From Symbiodinium natans (lineage: Eukaryota; Sar; Dinophyceae; Suessiales; Symbiodiniaceae), in assembly GCA_905221605.1 (NCBI GenBank), contig CAJNDS010000130.1, positions 124,001 through 188,000 on the forward strand: a DNA stretch of 64,000 bases. The letters are read 5' to 3'. Positions within the stretch are counted from its first letter, which is position 1. Every line of letters begins with the position of its first letter. The notes beneath the pieces were generated by a model that saw only the letters and a program-made list of their open reading frames with translations, was not told the origin of the DNA and searched no databases. Positions 12,601 through 24,600 of this stretch are shown piece after piece. Position numbers and translations under genes: made by a program.

Positions 12601-15600
12601 GACCCTAAAAACCCTCTGAAAGATATTCCTAAATATGATCCCCTCAAACCCAATAAGGGAAATACTACATATCCCAAGGGCCTACCAAGTAGACCCTCCG
12701 AATAATTTGAGAGACACAGAAGATGGTTAAGAAGGGTTCCCGTTTAAGGGTCCCGCCTATCCTACCTAGGATTAGGTAGGATCCCCTAAGCCCTAAACCT
12801 AAAACCCTAAACCCTAAACCCCCGGACCCTAAACCCTAAACCCTAAACCCTGGATCCCTTTCTGGAGGGGCAGCTCTTAACTCGCAGCCGCGCGTCGCGA
12901 CAGCCACCATCGCACCGCGGCCAGGCTGGCACCGACGGAGCAGGAGTGAAGGTCGAGGGTTCCTGCCCAACATGGGTTTGGGGTTTAGGGAAACCCAAAC
13001 CCTAAACCCTAAACCCTTTGCAACCTTAAACCCTTTGCAACCCTAAACCCTAAACCCTAAACCCTAAACCCTAAACCGTAAACCCTAAACCCTAAACCCT
13101 AAACCCTAAACCCTAAACCCTAAACCCTAAACCCTAAACCCTAAACCCTAAACCCTAACCCTACCCTAACCCTGGGGTTTCGGGCTTCAGGTCTTGGATT
13201 TTTCACCCGCACTGCAAGCACCCCAAGAGGTGCCCGCTCCGCAGGGACGAGTCGTGGAAGTCGCCTTGCAATCAGTGATCCCCTCAATTCACCCCGCAGA
13301 GCGTGCCCGCCAAACCACCCAAACCCCAACAGCAGTGGCTTTAGGGTTTAGGGTTTAGGGTTTAGGGCTTCTTTTTTTCAGAGTTTAGGGTCGAGGGTTT
13401 AGGGTTTAGGGTTTAAGGTTTAGGGTTGGGGGTGTGGGGGTTCAGGGATTTGGGGCTTAAGGCCAAGCAGCCCACCCTCACCCAGCTGACATTCGAATCT
13501 GGAGCAGGCTCTGACATCGAGCATGACACGCCAGGCGACTCCGAAGAGCTCAGTATGTCGATCTAGGGTTTAGGGCTTAGGGCTTAGGGCTTAGGGTTTC
13601 GGGTTTAGGGTTTATAGAAGGGAAGCTCGCTGGTGCTAAAGGCACCCCCAACCACCCAAGCTATTCTCATTTAGGGTTTAGGGTTCACCCCCCAAACTCC
13701 CCTCAAGGGGGGCTTTCTGGCTTTTTACGTCTTTCAGAACTGTAAGAGAGGAAAAAAAGCAAGGGGGGAGGTCCCAGCGGCCTCCTGGAGCCTTTGGGAG
13801 CCTGTTAGTGCTCGTGGGCCTTGTTCGGGCTTTCGCGGAGTAAAATGGAAGGGCTTAAAAACCGCTCATTTGAATACTAAAAAACTCGCAGTTTCACCAC
13901 GGGTCCGGACAAATCCTGGATCCCCGCCTTTTGGGGTTTCATGAAGCGTGAGAGGGTCCTGAGCGGACTTCAAAACCGCTGGGGGTCGGAGGGGCCTCGG
14001 CCGGCCCAAACCAAGCAAGATGGCAGCAAAGGCTCCGAGGTTTTGGGGGTTTTCAGTCCCCGCTCCCTGCAGGTCAGTCCCTTGAGCCAGGAGTCCAGGG
14101 GGTCCCAAGGGTCAGGGTATCAAGAAGGGGTCATGTCGGGCAGGGTCCAGAAAGTTTCGGTGGGGCGCAGAGGGGTCCCAGTCTGGCACCAGGGGGTCCA
14201 AGGGGGGTTTCAGGGAGGGTCCCGAGACTTTAGGGCTTGCGCCCTAGGTCTGAGGCGTAGCCAGGCACTGCAGGCCCCGTCTACCGGGAGGCGCGGCGCT
14301 ACAGTTCAGGGTTTAGGGTTTAAGGTTTAGGGCTTAGGGCTTAGGGCTTGGGGTTTAAAGTTTAGGGTTTAGGGTTTAGGGTTCAGGGTTTAGGGTTGGC
14401 TGTGATAGGGCGTACTGTAGATGCTGTGAAGGTTAGGTTTCGGAACAAGCTCGAAAGCTTCGTGAGGTGCTGAAAAGCAGCTTTGGCCCGATTGTGGAGG
14501 GCCATCTAACACTTTTCTCCCACCCCACGCCGTCCAAGGCGGCAAAGCCACCCAAACCTATTCCTTTTAGGGTTTAGGCCTAAACTCAGACAACAGTCCA
14601 ATTTTAAAACTTTGATGTTGGTTGAGTCCGAGAGTCAAGGGCAGCAAGGTCTCGAAGGTAAGAAGAGGCCCCGAAGCCGGCGTGGCTGCCAGCCCAGGGT
14701 GGCAGGGCCAGGGGCCTGGAAGGGGCTATCAGGCCAGAGAGGCCAGAAGCCAGCAGCAGCGGGGCCTGGCTAGGGAGGGCCCCAAAAAAGGCAGGGCCAG
14801 GCCAGGGGGGCCAGTTGGCCAGGGGGGGGAAAAGGGGGGGCAGGTGGGCAGGAAGAAAACACCCGCCCGGCCTGAGGGCCCCCCAATTTTGGGCACGTTG
14901 CGGCGAGGGCGGGTCCTCCTAGCCTGGGGGCCCTGGGGGTACCCCGCCAAAAAGGCCAGCGACCCGCAGGGTCAAGGGGTGGGTCAAGGGGGTGGGGTTT
15001 AGGGCAATTACTTTATTGTAAGGGAGTAGTACTGGTCCCGAGAAAAACATTTCCGGTACCGGGCCCATCGTGGGCGCTACCGATCCCCATGCTGTGGGAG
15101 GCGGGCGAGCGACCTGGGTCGCCTTGCACCATCGAGGTCGAAGGGCTTAAGCGCCGCCCCCCAACGTAGGGGGGCGGCCTAGGCCCTGAGTTTAGGGTTT
15201 AGGGTTTAGGGGTTTGGGGTTCAGGGTTCAGGGTGTAGGGTTTAGGCTTTAGGGTTTAGGGTCTAGGGTTTAGGGTTTAAGGGTTAGGGTTTAGGGTTTA
15301 GGATGCCTCTCAACCCTGTCAAAACTGCCTGCGGCCCCAACTAGCTACCATGTGGGGTTGTACCCGACATTTCGGGGTGCAACCTGCCAACTTGCAGGTC
15401 TTGGGGTGACGTCACGCACAGAGTTTGGGGGTGAAGTTGCGGGTTTAAGATTCAAGGGTTTGGGGTTCTAAACCTTATCCCGATCGAGGGCGCCTGGCTC
15501 TTGGTGTATCAGCTGTGGGTAAACGCCGAACTGCAGCGCAGAGTCAAAGAGGGCAAACGACACCTCCTGGAGCGGGGTTTAGGGTTTTTTTTGCCACCCG

Positions 15601-18600
15601 CTTTAGGGTTTAGGGTTTAGAGTTTAGGGTTTAGGGTTTAGGGTTTAGGGTTTTGGGTTTTGGGCTTAGGGTTGAAAATTCTTGGGGCATAGGGCTTAGG
15701 GTCCAGTGGGCGGAACCCTTGCCGAGCCCTTGCGCACCTGAAAAATCCCACATCTGCTTGAACATTCATGAGTGCTGACAAGTGGGGTATAAGGGTAGGC
15801 GAACTGAATCATCGTAGCTGCAGTGCCTGGGCCCTAAATTTATAACTTAACCACCCGTGAACCTTCAAGTAAACTGGCTGTTGCGCGTTGGGTTCCCAAC
15901 GGGCCGAAAGCATTTGTGGCCCAAAGCAGCATCAGACGTGCGATCTCCAGGTACCGTTTCGGGAGAAGCCAAGAAGCAGCTTGAGACACATCAAACCGTA
16001 GACCTTAAAAGGGCAAGGCTTGAAGACACACTTGGGGGGGGGGTTCGCTCGGCCCCCGTCGCGGGATTTTAGAAACTGGTACTTCACATGTCGTTTTGAA
16101 ACTGCGACCTGACATTCACAACGCCAGCCTGAAACACACAACGTCCAAGTAAGCCCAAAACCCTAAACCCTAAACCCTAAATACCCAAAACAAGTGCTCT
16201 GGGCTCCTCGTGGCGCACAGCATCCAGGATGGCGTTGAAGAGCTCCGCTTCCGGGCCATGGCTCCTGTTGGACTGTTTCAGGGTTTAGGGTTTAGGGTTT
16301 AGGGTTAAGGGTTAAGGGTTTAGGGTTGAGGGCTAAGGGTTTAGGGTTTAGTTTTTAGGGTTTAGGTTTTAGGGTTTAGGGTTTAGGGTTTCGGGTTTAG
16401 GGTTTAGGGTTTAGGGCGGTTTCAAGGTTGAGGGTTCTTACTGGGCGTCGAAACAAAGAACCCCTGCAGCACCTCAAACCCCAAAACCTTGGAATCCTAG
16501 ACCTTAAGCCCTAAACCCCAGACCGCCTCAACTTCAAACCCCTAAACCTCAAAACCCTAAACCCCCAAAACCCTAAACTCAAACCCTACAAACCCTGACC
16601 CTGGACCTGTTTGTTGCATGCACTGCGATGCATAGGTTCGGAAAGCATCTACATGCACCAAACACCCCTGAACCCGAAGCCATGATTTGTTTGCATCAGG
16701 CTACCCTAGACCCGAAACCCACTTCAAACCCTAAACCCACTTCAAGCAGTCATCGAAGTTTGAGGACAGTTCTGTTTCAGTGGTGTTTCTCCACAGAACA
16801 AGCCCGTCAGGGAAGCCTGGTTCACAGATCTGGTGAGCTGAGTCCCAAAGTCTGAGCCCAGCTCACTAGCCGGGCAAAGTTGAAACTAATCACTCAGGAG
16901 TACTCATCGCCATCCATATCGGGCAAGTTGCATCTGCACGCACAAGCGATGTCTACAACGCCTCCCTGCGACACCTACTTGGAGGTTCATGGGTGGTTAT
17001 AAGTGGGGTTAGATGTAGGGTAACTACAAGCATAAGCGTTTGTAAGCTTATTTAGGGTACCCACAACCCACTTATAACTACCCATGAACCTTCAAGTAAA
17101 GTGAATCGTCGCTACGCGAGCGACTGGTGACTGGTGAAGACCGGCTTGGAGTTGTACAATCAAGCTTGCCTGCCGACGCAAAAGGCTTTACGGCCAGCTT
17201 GTCTTGCATTCCCTCTTTCTCCGTGAGCTCTGTGCGGCATGGCCTGACTTCAAGCACAGCTCATTGTGGAGACCCATAGTAGTTCCCTGAACCTTCGTCG
17301 CCTCCTCTTCGGTGGCAAGCCCGAGGCTTAGCAAAGCCGCACTCAAGTGTTGATGCACTGCTTCAAGCTTGCACTGCTGGGTCTTCTGTAGAACATCTGC
17401 AACATAAAGGATGAAGCGTTTGTCAACCTCCTTAGCTTCATACTTGCCACGGTTGAGCCCTTGAGTCCGTCAGTCTAAAGACGAAACCTTGAGGGCGGGT
17501 TCCGGATTGGACTCTAACTGCCCCCAACCTCATTTTGGGGAAAGGGGGGGGAGACCCCCTAAACGGAACTAAACTTAGGAGTCAGGGCTGAGGGCTTGGT
17601 GGGGGTTGAAGGTCTGTTCCCAGACCCTGTCCCCCAACATCCCACCAAGTGTTCACGGGTTTCACTGCTGCCCCACTCTCTTTACTTCCCCTCCCCCCTA
17701 GGTTCCCCCTGGTTTTTACCGTGATTAGGCTTAATTGTCCCGAATCAGCCTTCATTATGGACCCTGAACCGCAAACCACTACCCCCCCTAGGCTTCCTGC
17801 TGAAATATCCGTAAGTAGGGCGTAGTAGAGGGACCCATTAGGTTTGCGCCTCAGCGCGCGATGAAAAAGGTCCAAACTTTGCTGCCACACCTTGCCTTCC
17901 CCACACCTGTGAGCAGTCGGTTTAGGGTTTAGGGTTTAGGGTTTAGGATTTAGGGTTTTTTTTGCCACCCGTCTAGCCATGCTCCACGGGGCAACTGAAG
18001 AGGGAATGCTGGATTTAGTGTTTAGGGTTTAGGATTTAGGGTTGAGGGTTTAGGGTTTAGGGCTTCAGGTTTAAAGTTTAGGGTTTAGGGGGCGCACACG
18101 TACACACCCAAACAGCGCTTATGCTACAGATGCATCTGCATGTACATATACATATAGCTATGCTTATAAACTTACATACACCAACACGTTTTCATAAACA
18201 TAAATATCTCCTTGTTTGCTACATATACATCGACATCTACATCTGCATATGCAGATACATCTACAAGACGTAAACATTTTTTATACGCATTCGTACGCGT
18301 ACAGCCATAGCTGTAGCCACAACCACGGCAATAGCCGGATCCATATCCAGACCCATACCCATATCCATAGCCATATACATAAACATCTACATCTAAATAT
18401 GCAAACATGCATTGACATTTGTTCTAGGCATTTGTTATATGAAAAAACTAGGCTGCAAACCCCGAGGCAGCCAACCCCTAAACCCCAAACAACCTCTCGA
18501 CCCCGGCCCGAAACCCCAGTGTTTCTGGACCCTCGAGCCCTGAACCAGGGTTTGGGGTTTAGGGTTTAGGGTTGAGGGTTGAGGGTTTAGGGTTTCGGGT

Positions 18601-21600
18601 TTAGAATCCCAAACTCCAAGTCGAGGCGCGAGAGTATAACTGCGCTGTACGAAATGATGTCCAGGCCGACCCGGCTCCTTCAGGCCAAACCCCGGTTTGG
18701 GGAACAGGGCGTAAGGTTGGGCTTTAAGGGTGCAGAGTTCGAGGGCAAGGGTTGGATGTTTTGCGGCTCAACGCTGTTTTTGCCACCCGCCATGCCGACC
18801 AGCCACCTTCGGAACGAAAGACGACCGCAACACTGGGCTGTATTTGATGCTTCCGGGAAGCTCCCCGTTGGGCTTGGGCTCTGCGGGCTCAGGATGTCAG
18901 GGTAAGGCCCCGAAAGCGCTTCGGCACCAAGCCAACCCAAAGCCTAAAAGAGGAACTCCGTCAACCCTGCAATCCCAGATCCTAAAACCCCGTGAAAATG
19001 AATGCCGAGCTTCGCCGCCATGGCCCCGAGCAGGTGCAACGCCCATTCCCACTGCCCGCCCTTCTCCTGGGAGTCGGTACTTTTCTCTGTGCCACCTGCC
19101 TAGCAGCCTCGCAGCCACACTGTGCAATACGTCCGCACTGAATGTAACCGAGTCGAGGTTGAGGGTTCTGGGTCTGACGGTTTCGGGCTCCAGCGTTTTT
19201 GAGTCTCACGCTTGGGGCACATGGGACGACATGTAGCGGGCCCAACAGGGCCATGAGGCCTGGACCCCGACCTTGCACAACCTTAGCCTTTAAGGCCGTT
19301 CTTAGGGGCGCAGACAACGTCTGAGGACAGCCCGAAACCCAAAACCCCCACAAGCAATCCAGCGCGAGCTTCGCAGGAGCTAAGGACAGCATTGTAGCTG
19401 ATCGCATCCTCAGCATCCGTGTGGCTTTGGCAGAGCTTCGGCTTGGCGTGGCTTCTCAACTTTAGACGCACGGATTCTTCAAAAGTAGGAGCTGCAGAAG
19501 CGAGCTCAGACAGTTGGGGGTTTGCGAAAACAGGCACTAAAAATAAACCCCCAAATAGTAGAGGACCCCAATAAGGTACCCCTAATATCGCAAACCCAGT
19601 TCAGCCCAAGTGCTGGCCCCACTTTCGCCGCCGGCATCCCATGCAAGAGGCTCAGGGATAGTTCCCACCTGGGCTACAAACCCAAAACCTGAGATGACTA
19701 ATATAGGGGTCGGAACAAGTCTAATCATGTTCCCCTATGGTCCCTATACAATTATATTAGAATAACCCACAAACCCTGTTCCAATTACTCCCCTATATTA
19801 TTAAATACGTCAAAAACACGACAGCCCCTCCAGAAGAGATGCGTGTAGAGCCTGCTGGAGAGGGAAAGTTTAGGCCGTCAAGGCTTTCGGGTTAGGGCTC
19901 AAAGTCTGAGGCATTCAACTACAGGCCTGCTTCATCCAAGCCACAACCCGCCTTTTTGGCAAGAAGTGATGGTGGAATTGTAGCCTGGCCGACTTGGGTG
20001 CCCAAGTCCAACCAAATGCCATGACTACGCAAGCTAAGGTCCGCTCTGCGCTAACAGACTTGGAGGGTGCAGCGGGTCTAGGGTTTAGGGTTTAGGGTTT
20101 AGGGTTTAGGGTTTAGGGTTTAGGGTTTAGGGTTTAGGGTTTAGGGTTTAGGGTTTAAGGTTGTGTTTACGGCTCGTTACCGGGCTTACTTGGGGTTAAC
20201 AGCTAAGGCCTTCATTTGCGATCTCCCTTATCCCCCCCTCCCTCCCCACTCGCGAAGGTGCTTTGCACAAAGGCAGGTACACCTAACATGGGAAGGGTAG
20301 AGAAGGGAACGTAGAGCTCAGACCAGCCAGTTCTGTGAGTTCAGGGACCCCAAATCAACCGGACAACCTGTCTGACCTATCTACACCTGTAAACCCCAGA
20401 AAACCCAACAAACCCCATAAACCCCCCATAAACCCCCCATAGACCCTACACACAAGGGTTTAGGGTTTGGGGGGTCGACAGCTCGGCGGGGTGCTGATGA
20501 GGTCCGGCGGAATCGTCGCGGTCCTCATGTCCTAGACCCAGAAAAGGCAAAGCATCAGGGTGTAGGGCTTAGGGTTTAGGGTTCAGGGCTGGGGGTTTAG
20601 GGTTTAGGGCATGGGGTTTAGGGTTTGGGGGCTAGGGTTCAGGGCCGGGGGTTTAGGGTTTGGGGTTTGGGGGGGGTTTTAGGGTTTAGGGTTCAGGGTT
20701 GGGGTTTTGGGCTTAGGGTTTGGTGTTTGGGGGTGCCAATGTGGCGATTCCCCTTAGCGTCCATGCGCCGGTTTAGGGTTTAGGGTTAGGGTTTAGGGTT
20801 TAGGGTTTAGGGTTTAGGGTTTAGGGTTTAGGGTTTAGGGTTTAGGGTTTAGGGTTTAGGGTTTAGGGTTTAGGGTTTAGGGTTTAGGAATAGGGAATAC
20901 CTGGCACTGAAAGTACCTCCCATCTCGGGACCCTTGGGGCCCAAGTATGTAACAATATTGTACATGGACCTTAAGGGATACATCCAGAACCAAGACAACC
21001 CCTAAACCCTAAACCCTGGAACAGGGGTGCTGGCCCTGCGCAGTATGGCGATATTCTAGCGGTTCTACCTTGGTCCCGAAAAGTTTGTACCCTTGGGAAT
21101 TGGGGACCCTTTTTAAGGTCCCTAGGGGAATAAAAGGGCGACATTAGAAGCATTTTAACGGGACCTTTAGGGGTACATCCTCGAGATTGCGAGCCTTTAT
21201 CCCTTGAGATACCCTCCAGGCGCCCAGCACAAAGACAACCCAACACCCCTTCTTCTGGCATCCCCTTCCAGCCCAGATGCGAAACCCTAGTCCCTAAAGC
21301 CCGGAAGCCCCAAAACCCCTAAAACCCCCCTTAAACCCCTAAAACCCCTGGACCCTAAACTGGGGATGTTCCCCTAATAAGGACTGTTAGCATAAGGGGG
21401 AACATCCCAACCCTTTTTTGCATCCCTGAACCCTTAAACCACCCTATGAAGCCCCAAAGCCCACCCGAAGCACCGAAACCTCCACACCCAAAAACTGAGG
21501 CAAATCCCCTGAAACCCTGAAACCTCACCTTTTCATCCAAACCCGCCCCGAACCCCAAAACCCTGTCAGCCCCCAAAGCCCAAAACAAAAGCCAGAACAA

Positions 21601-24600
21601 CCCCAACAAACGCCGAAAATAGACGCTGAACCCTGAAGCCCCCTAAACCCTTTCTGAAACCGGACTTGTTGAACCTTTTTGCAACCGGGCTTATTGCTTG
21701 CAGAACCTAACCCCTAAACCCTGAGCCCTGAACCATATCAAACCCTGCACACGCCCGTAAAATCCTGTAAAGGCCTCGAAGAGCTGTAGGGCCGGCTGCC
21801 ACTGTGCCCCGGTCCTTGGCGCCGACGGAACAGGCTGACACTTGGGAGGTCAGGGGTTTCAGGCTTTAGGGTTTAGGGTTTAGGGTTGAGGGTTTAGGGT
21901 TTAGGGTTTAGGGTTTAGGGTTCAGGGTTGAGGGTGCAGGGTTTGGGGTTTGCGGTTTAGGGTTTGGGGGCTTGGCAATTGGGGGTGCAAGGATGCAGGC
22001 AACCCAAACCCCAAAGCAAGCCACCAAGGACCCTTATAAGGGACCTTAGGGGTTCGTTGGGGGGTTATGTGGGGGCTACTTAGGAATAGAGGGACCATAT
22101 AAGGTATGCATGTGTGTGTGTTATATACTTAAAGCCAGAAACGCAGCCCAGGCGTCTGGTAGGCCAACATGGCGGCGCTGTAGCAGAACGCATCTGCCCG
22201 AACAGCGGCCGTCGACCTCACAACACCGGGGGTACTGGAAATAGAACAACTTGTTTCGGGGTTTAGGGTTTAGGGTTTAGGGTTTAGGGTTTAGGGTTTA
22301 GGGTTTAGGGTTTAGGTTTTAGGGTCTAAACCCGTTTCTTGTACCGGGGCTGAAGTCGAGCCAGCCCCTTTTTGCAACGGGACTGCGGACAACTGCCAGG
22401 AAAGGAGTACGACCCCCACTCAGCCTCGGCAAGACCCTTTTGAACCCCAAACCCTAAACCCCTAAACCCTAAACCCTAAACCCTAAACCCTCAACCCTAA
22501 ACCCTAAACCCTAAACCCCAAACCCCAAACCCTAAAACCCTAAAACCCTGAACCCTAACTCTCAGCCTGTTCTCCCGCATCTTCTCTACATAGATGTTTA
22601 CAAGAGGTGCTTCTACAGGAACAACTCTTCGACGTGCTTCATCGGAGGTCCAGCGGCCGGAAAACCCCAGCTAAGTTCGGACGAGTTCCGATAGGGTTTG
22701 GAGCTTGGGAGCCTTAAAGCCTATACTGACCCCAAGTCACCCTAAACCCTAAACCCTAAACCCTAAACCTTAAACCCTAAACCCTAAAACGCGGGATTCC
22801 AGGAGCCCGGCATGGCGCAGAAGAGTTGAACCGCGCGCTGCCACTCGCCCACGTCACTGCAGGCGCTGCATGCCGTGCTGTAGCTGTACCTCGCTGGGGC
22901 CATGACAAGCCTTCCTTTACACCCTTAGCCCTAAACCCTAAACCCTAAACCCTAGCCCTAAACCCTAAACCCTAAACCCTAAACCCTGAACCGGCGCCTC
23001 TGCGCTGGAAGATGCTCTGGAACCGTCAGGCGGTGACCCTGTGAAACCCCCTCAGGCCGCGGAGGCCCTAGGCAGCTTAGTGTCTGCAGCACAGGACCTT
23101 AGGGTAGATACATGGTCCCTGAGTATGGGCCCTTAAAAGGGTACCCCGTATATACCCCTTATGTACCCTTTACATAATACCTAAGGGTTGCAACAAGCAC
23201 CGAAGCAGCGCCCGGTCAAGAACCTATGAGAGCCGCGGCACGCATCCGGCAGGACTTTGGCCGTGTGCATGTCATGGAAGACTTGCAGGGTGAACTGCCA
23301 CTGCCTAGGAAAGCTGGCTGCAGCTGGTGGGGATTAAGGTTTGGGTTTTGGGGGTTCTGCCCCCGCGGGGGTCGGGATGAATGCTTCGGGTTCAAGATAC
23401 ATTGAAATTGAGAGCAGGTAGGGGCTAAGCTCTTTTGGCACTTGCCTGCAAGGGCATCAGCAGAAGAACCACAAGAAACCAACACAACTCTCTCCAAATG
23501 GGGTCAAGGATCGACGGCTCAGCCACCCACCGAACGTGGACGCTTAAGCCTTAAACCTGAACCAACTCAAGCGCATACCGCCCCGAAGCCCTGAAGTCAA
23601 ACCCTATAAGCCCTGTCTGGGGAAGGTCCTGGGGACCCGCGTCTTCCGTTGGTGTTTTAGGGTTTAGGGTCTACATATACCCGTATGTGTGCATGCATGC
23701 TTTTGAATATACATGCCGATGTGTATATGCGCATCTATATGTAGAGAGAGAAAGGGAGAAAGAGAGAAAGAGAGAAAGAGAGAAAGAGAGAAAGAGAGAA
23801 AGAGAGAAAGAGAGAAAGAGAGAAAGAGAGAAAGAGAGAAAGAGAGAAAGAGAGAAAGAGAGAAAGAGAGAAAGAGAGAAAGAGAGAAAGAGAGAAAGAG
23901 AGAAAGAGAGAAAGAGAGACAGAGAGAAAGAGAGAAAGAGAGAAAGAGAGAAAGAGAGAAAGAGAGAGAGAGAGACAGAGAGAGAGCATAAATACATACA
24001 CATATATATATATATATATGTATACATGTATATCTCCTGGGTTCGCTGTTTGGGCTGCCGGCTAGGCACTGGCCATTCGCCCCGGCACTCATCGCGGCAT
24101 TGTGGCTGAAGAGGTCAGGCGTAAGCCTCGCAACAAAACTTAGGGTTTAGGATCTACCGTTTTTGGGTTTAGGGCTTAGGGTCTGAAGTCTAGGGTTTAA
24201 AGTTTTGCTCATGGGCAAGCCTTAGGTCAGAATGCGAGCCGATCGCGCGCCTTCCACGGAACCCGAAACAACAGCGCGCCTTCCACGGAACCCGAAACAA
24301 CAACAACGAGCAGGCGCAGAATAGACGTTTAGGGTTTAGGGTTTAGGGTTTAGGGTTTAGGGTTTAGGGTTGAGGGTTGAGGGTTTAGGGTTTAGGGTCC
24401 CCCCCCCCTTACCCCCCAGTGGCCCAATAACCCTCCCAAGCCCCAAATCCTTAGGCAAGATCTCCCGCCAGCCCTCCTTGAAGGCTCATGAGTAGTTACA
24501 AGAAAGGTTACAAGCAGTCAGGTCATAAACATTGTCACCCTATGTATCATGTATCACACCCGTATAACTACCCTGCCTAAACCCTAAACCCAAACCCTAA

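Noticed and set aside
13866-14330. Overlapping plus and minus frames in the G/C-rich 13.9-14.3 kb block
   Set aside because: Open on both strands because of composition; no motif on either.
23664-24109. Open frames of EREKERKR and LSLFLSFS type
   Set aside because: Translation of the (GAGAAAGA)n octamer microsatellite.
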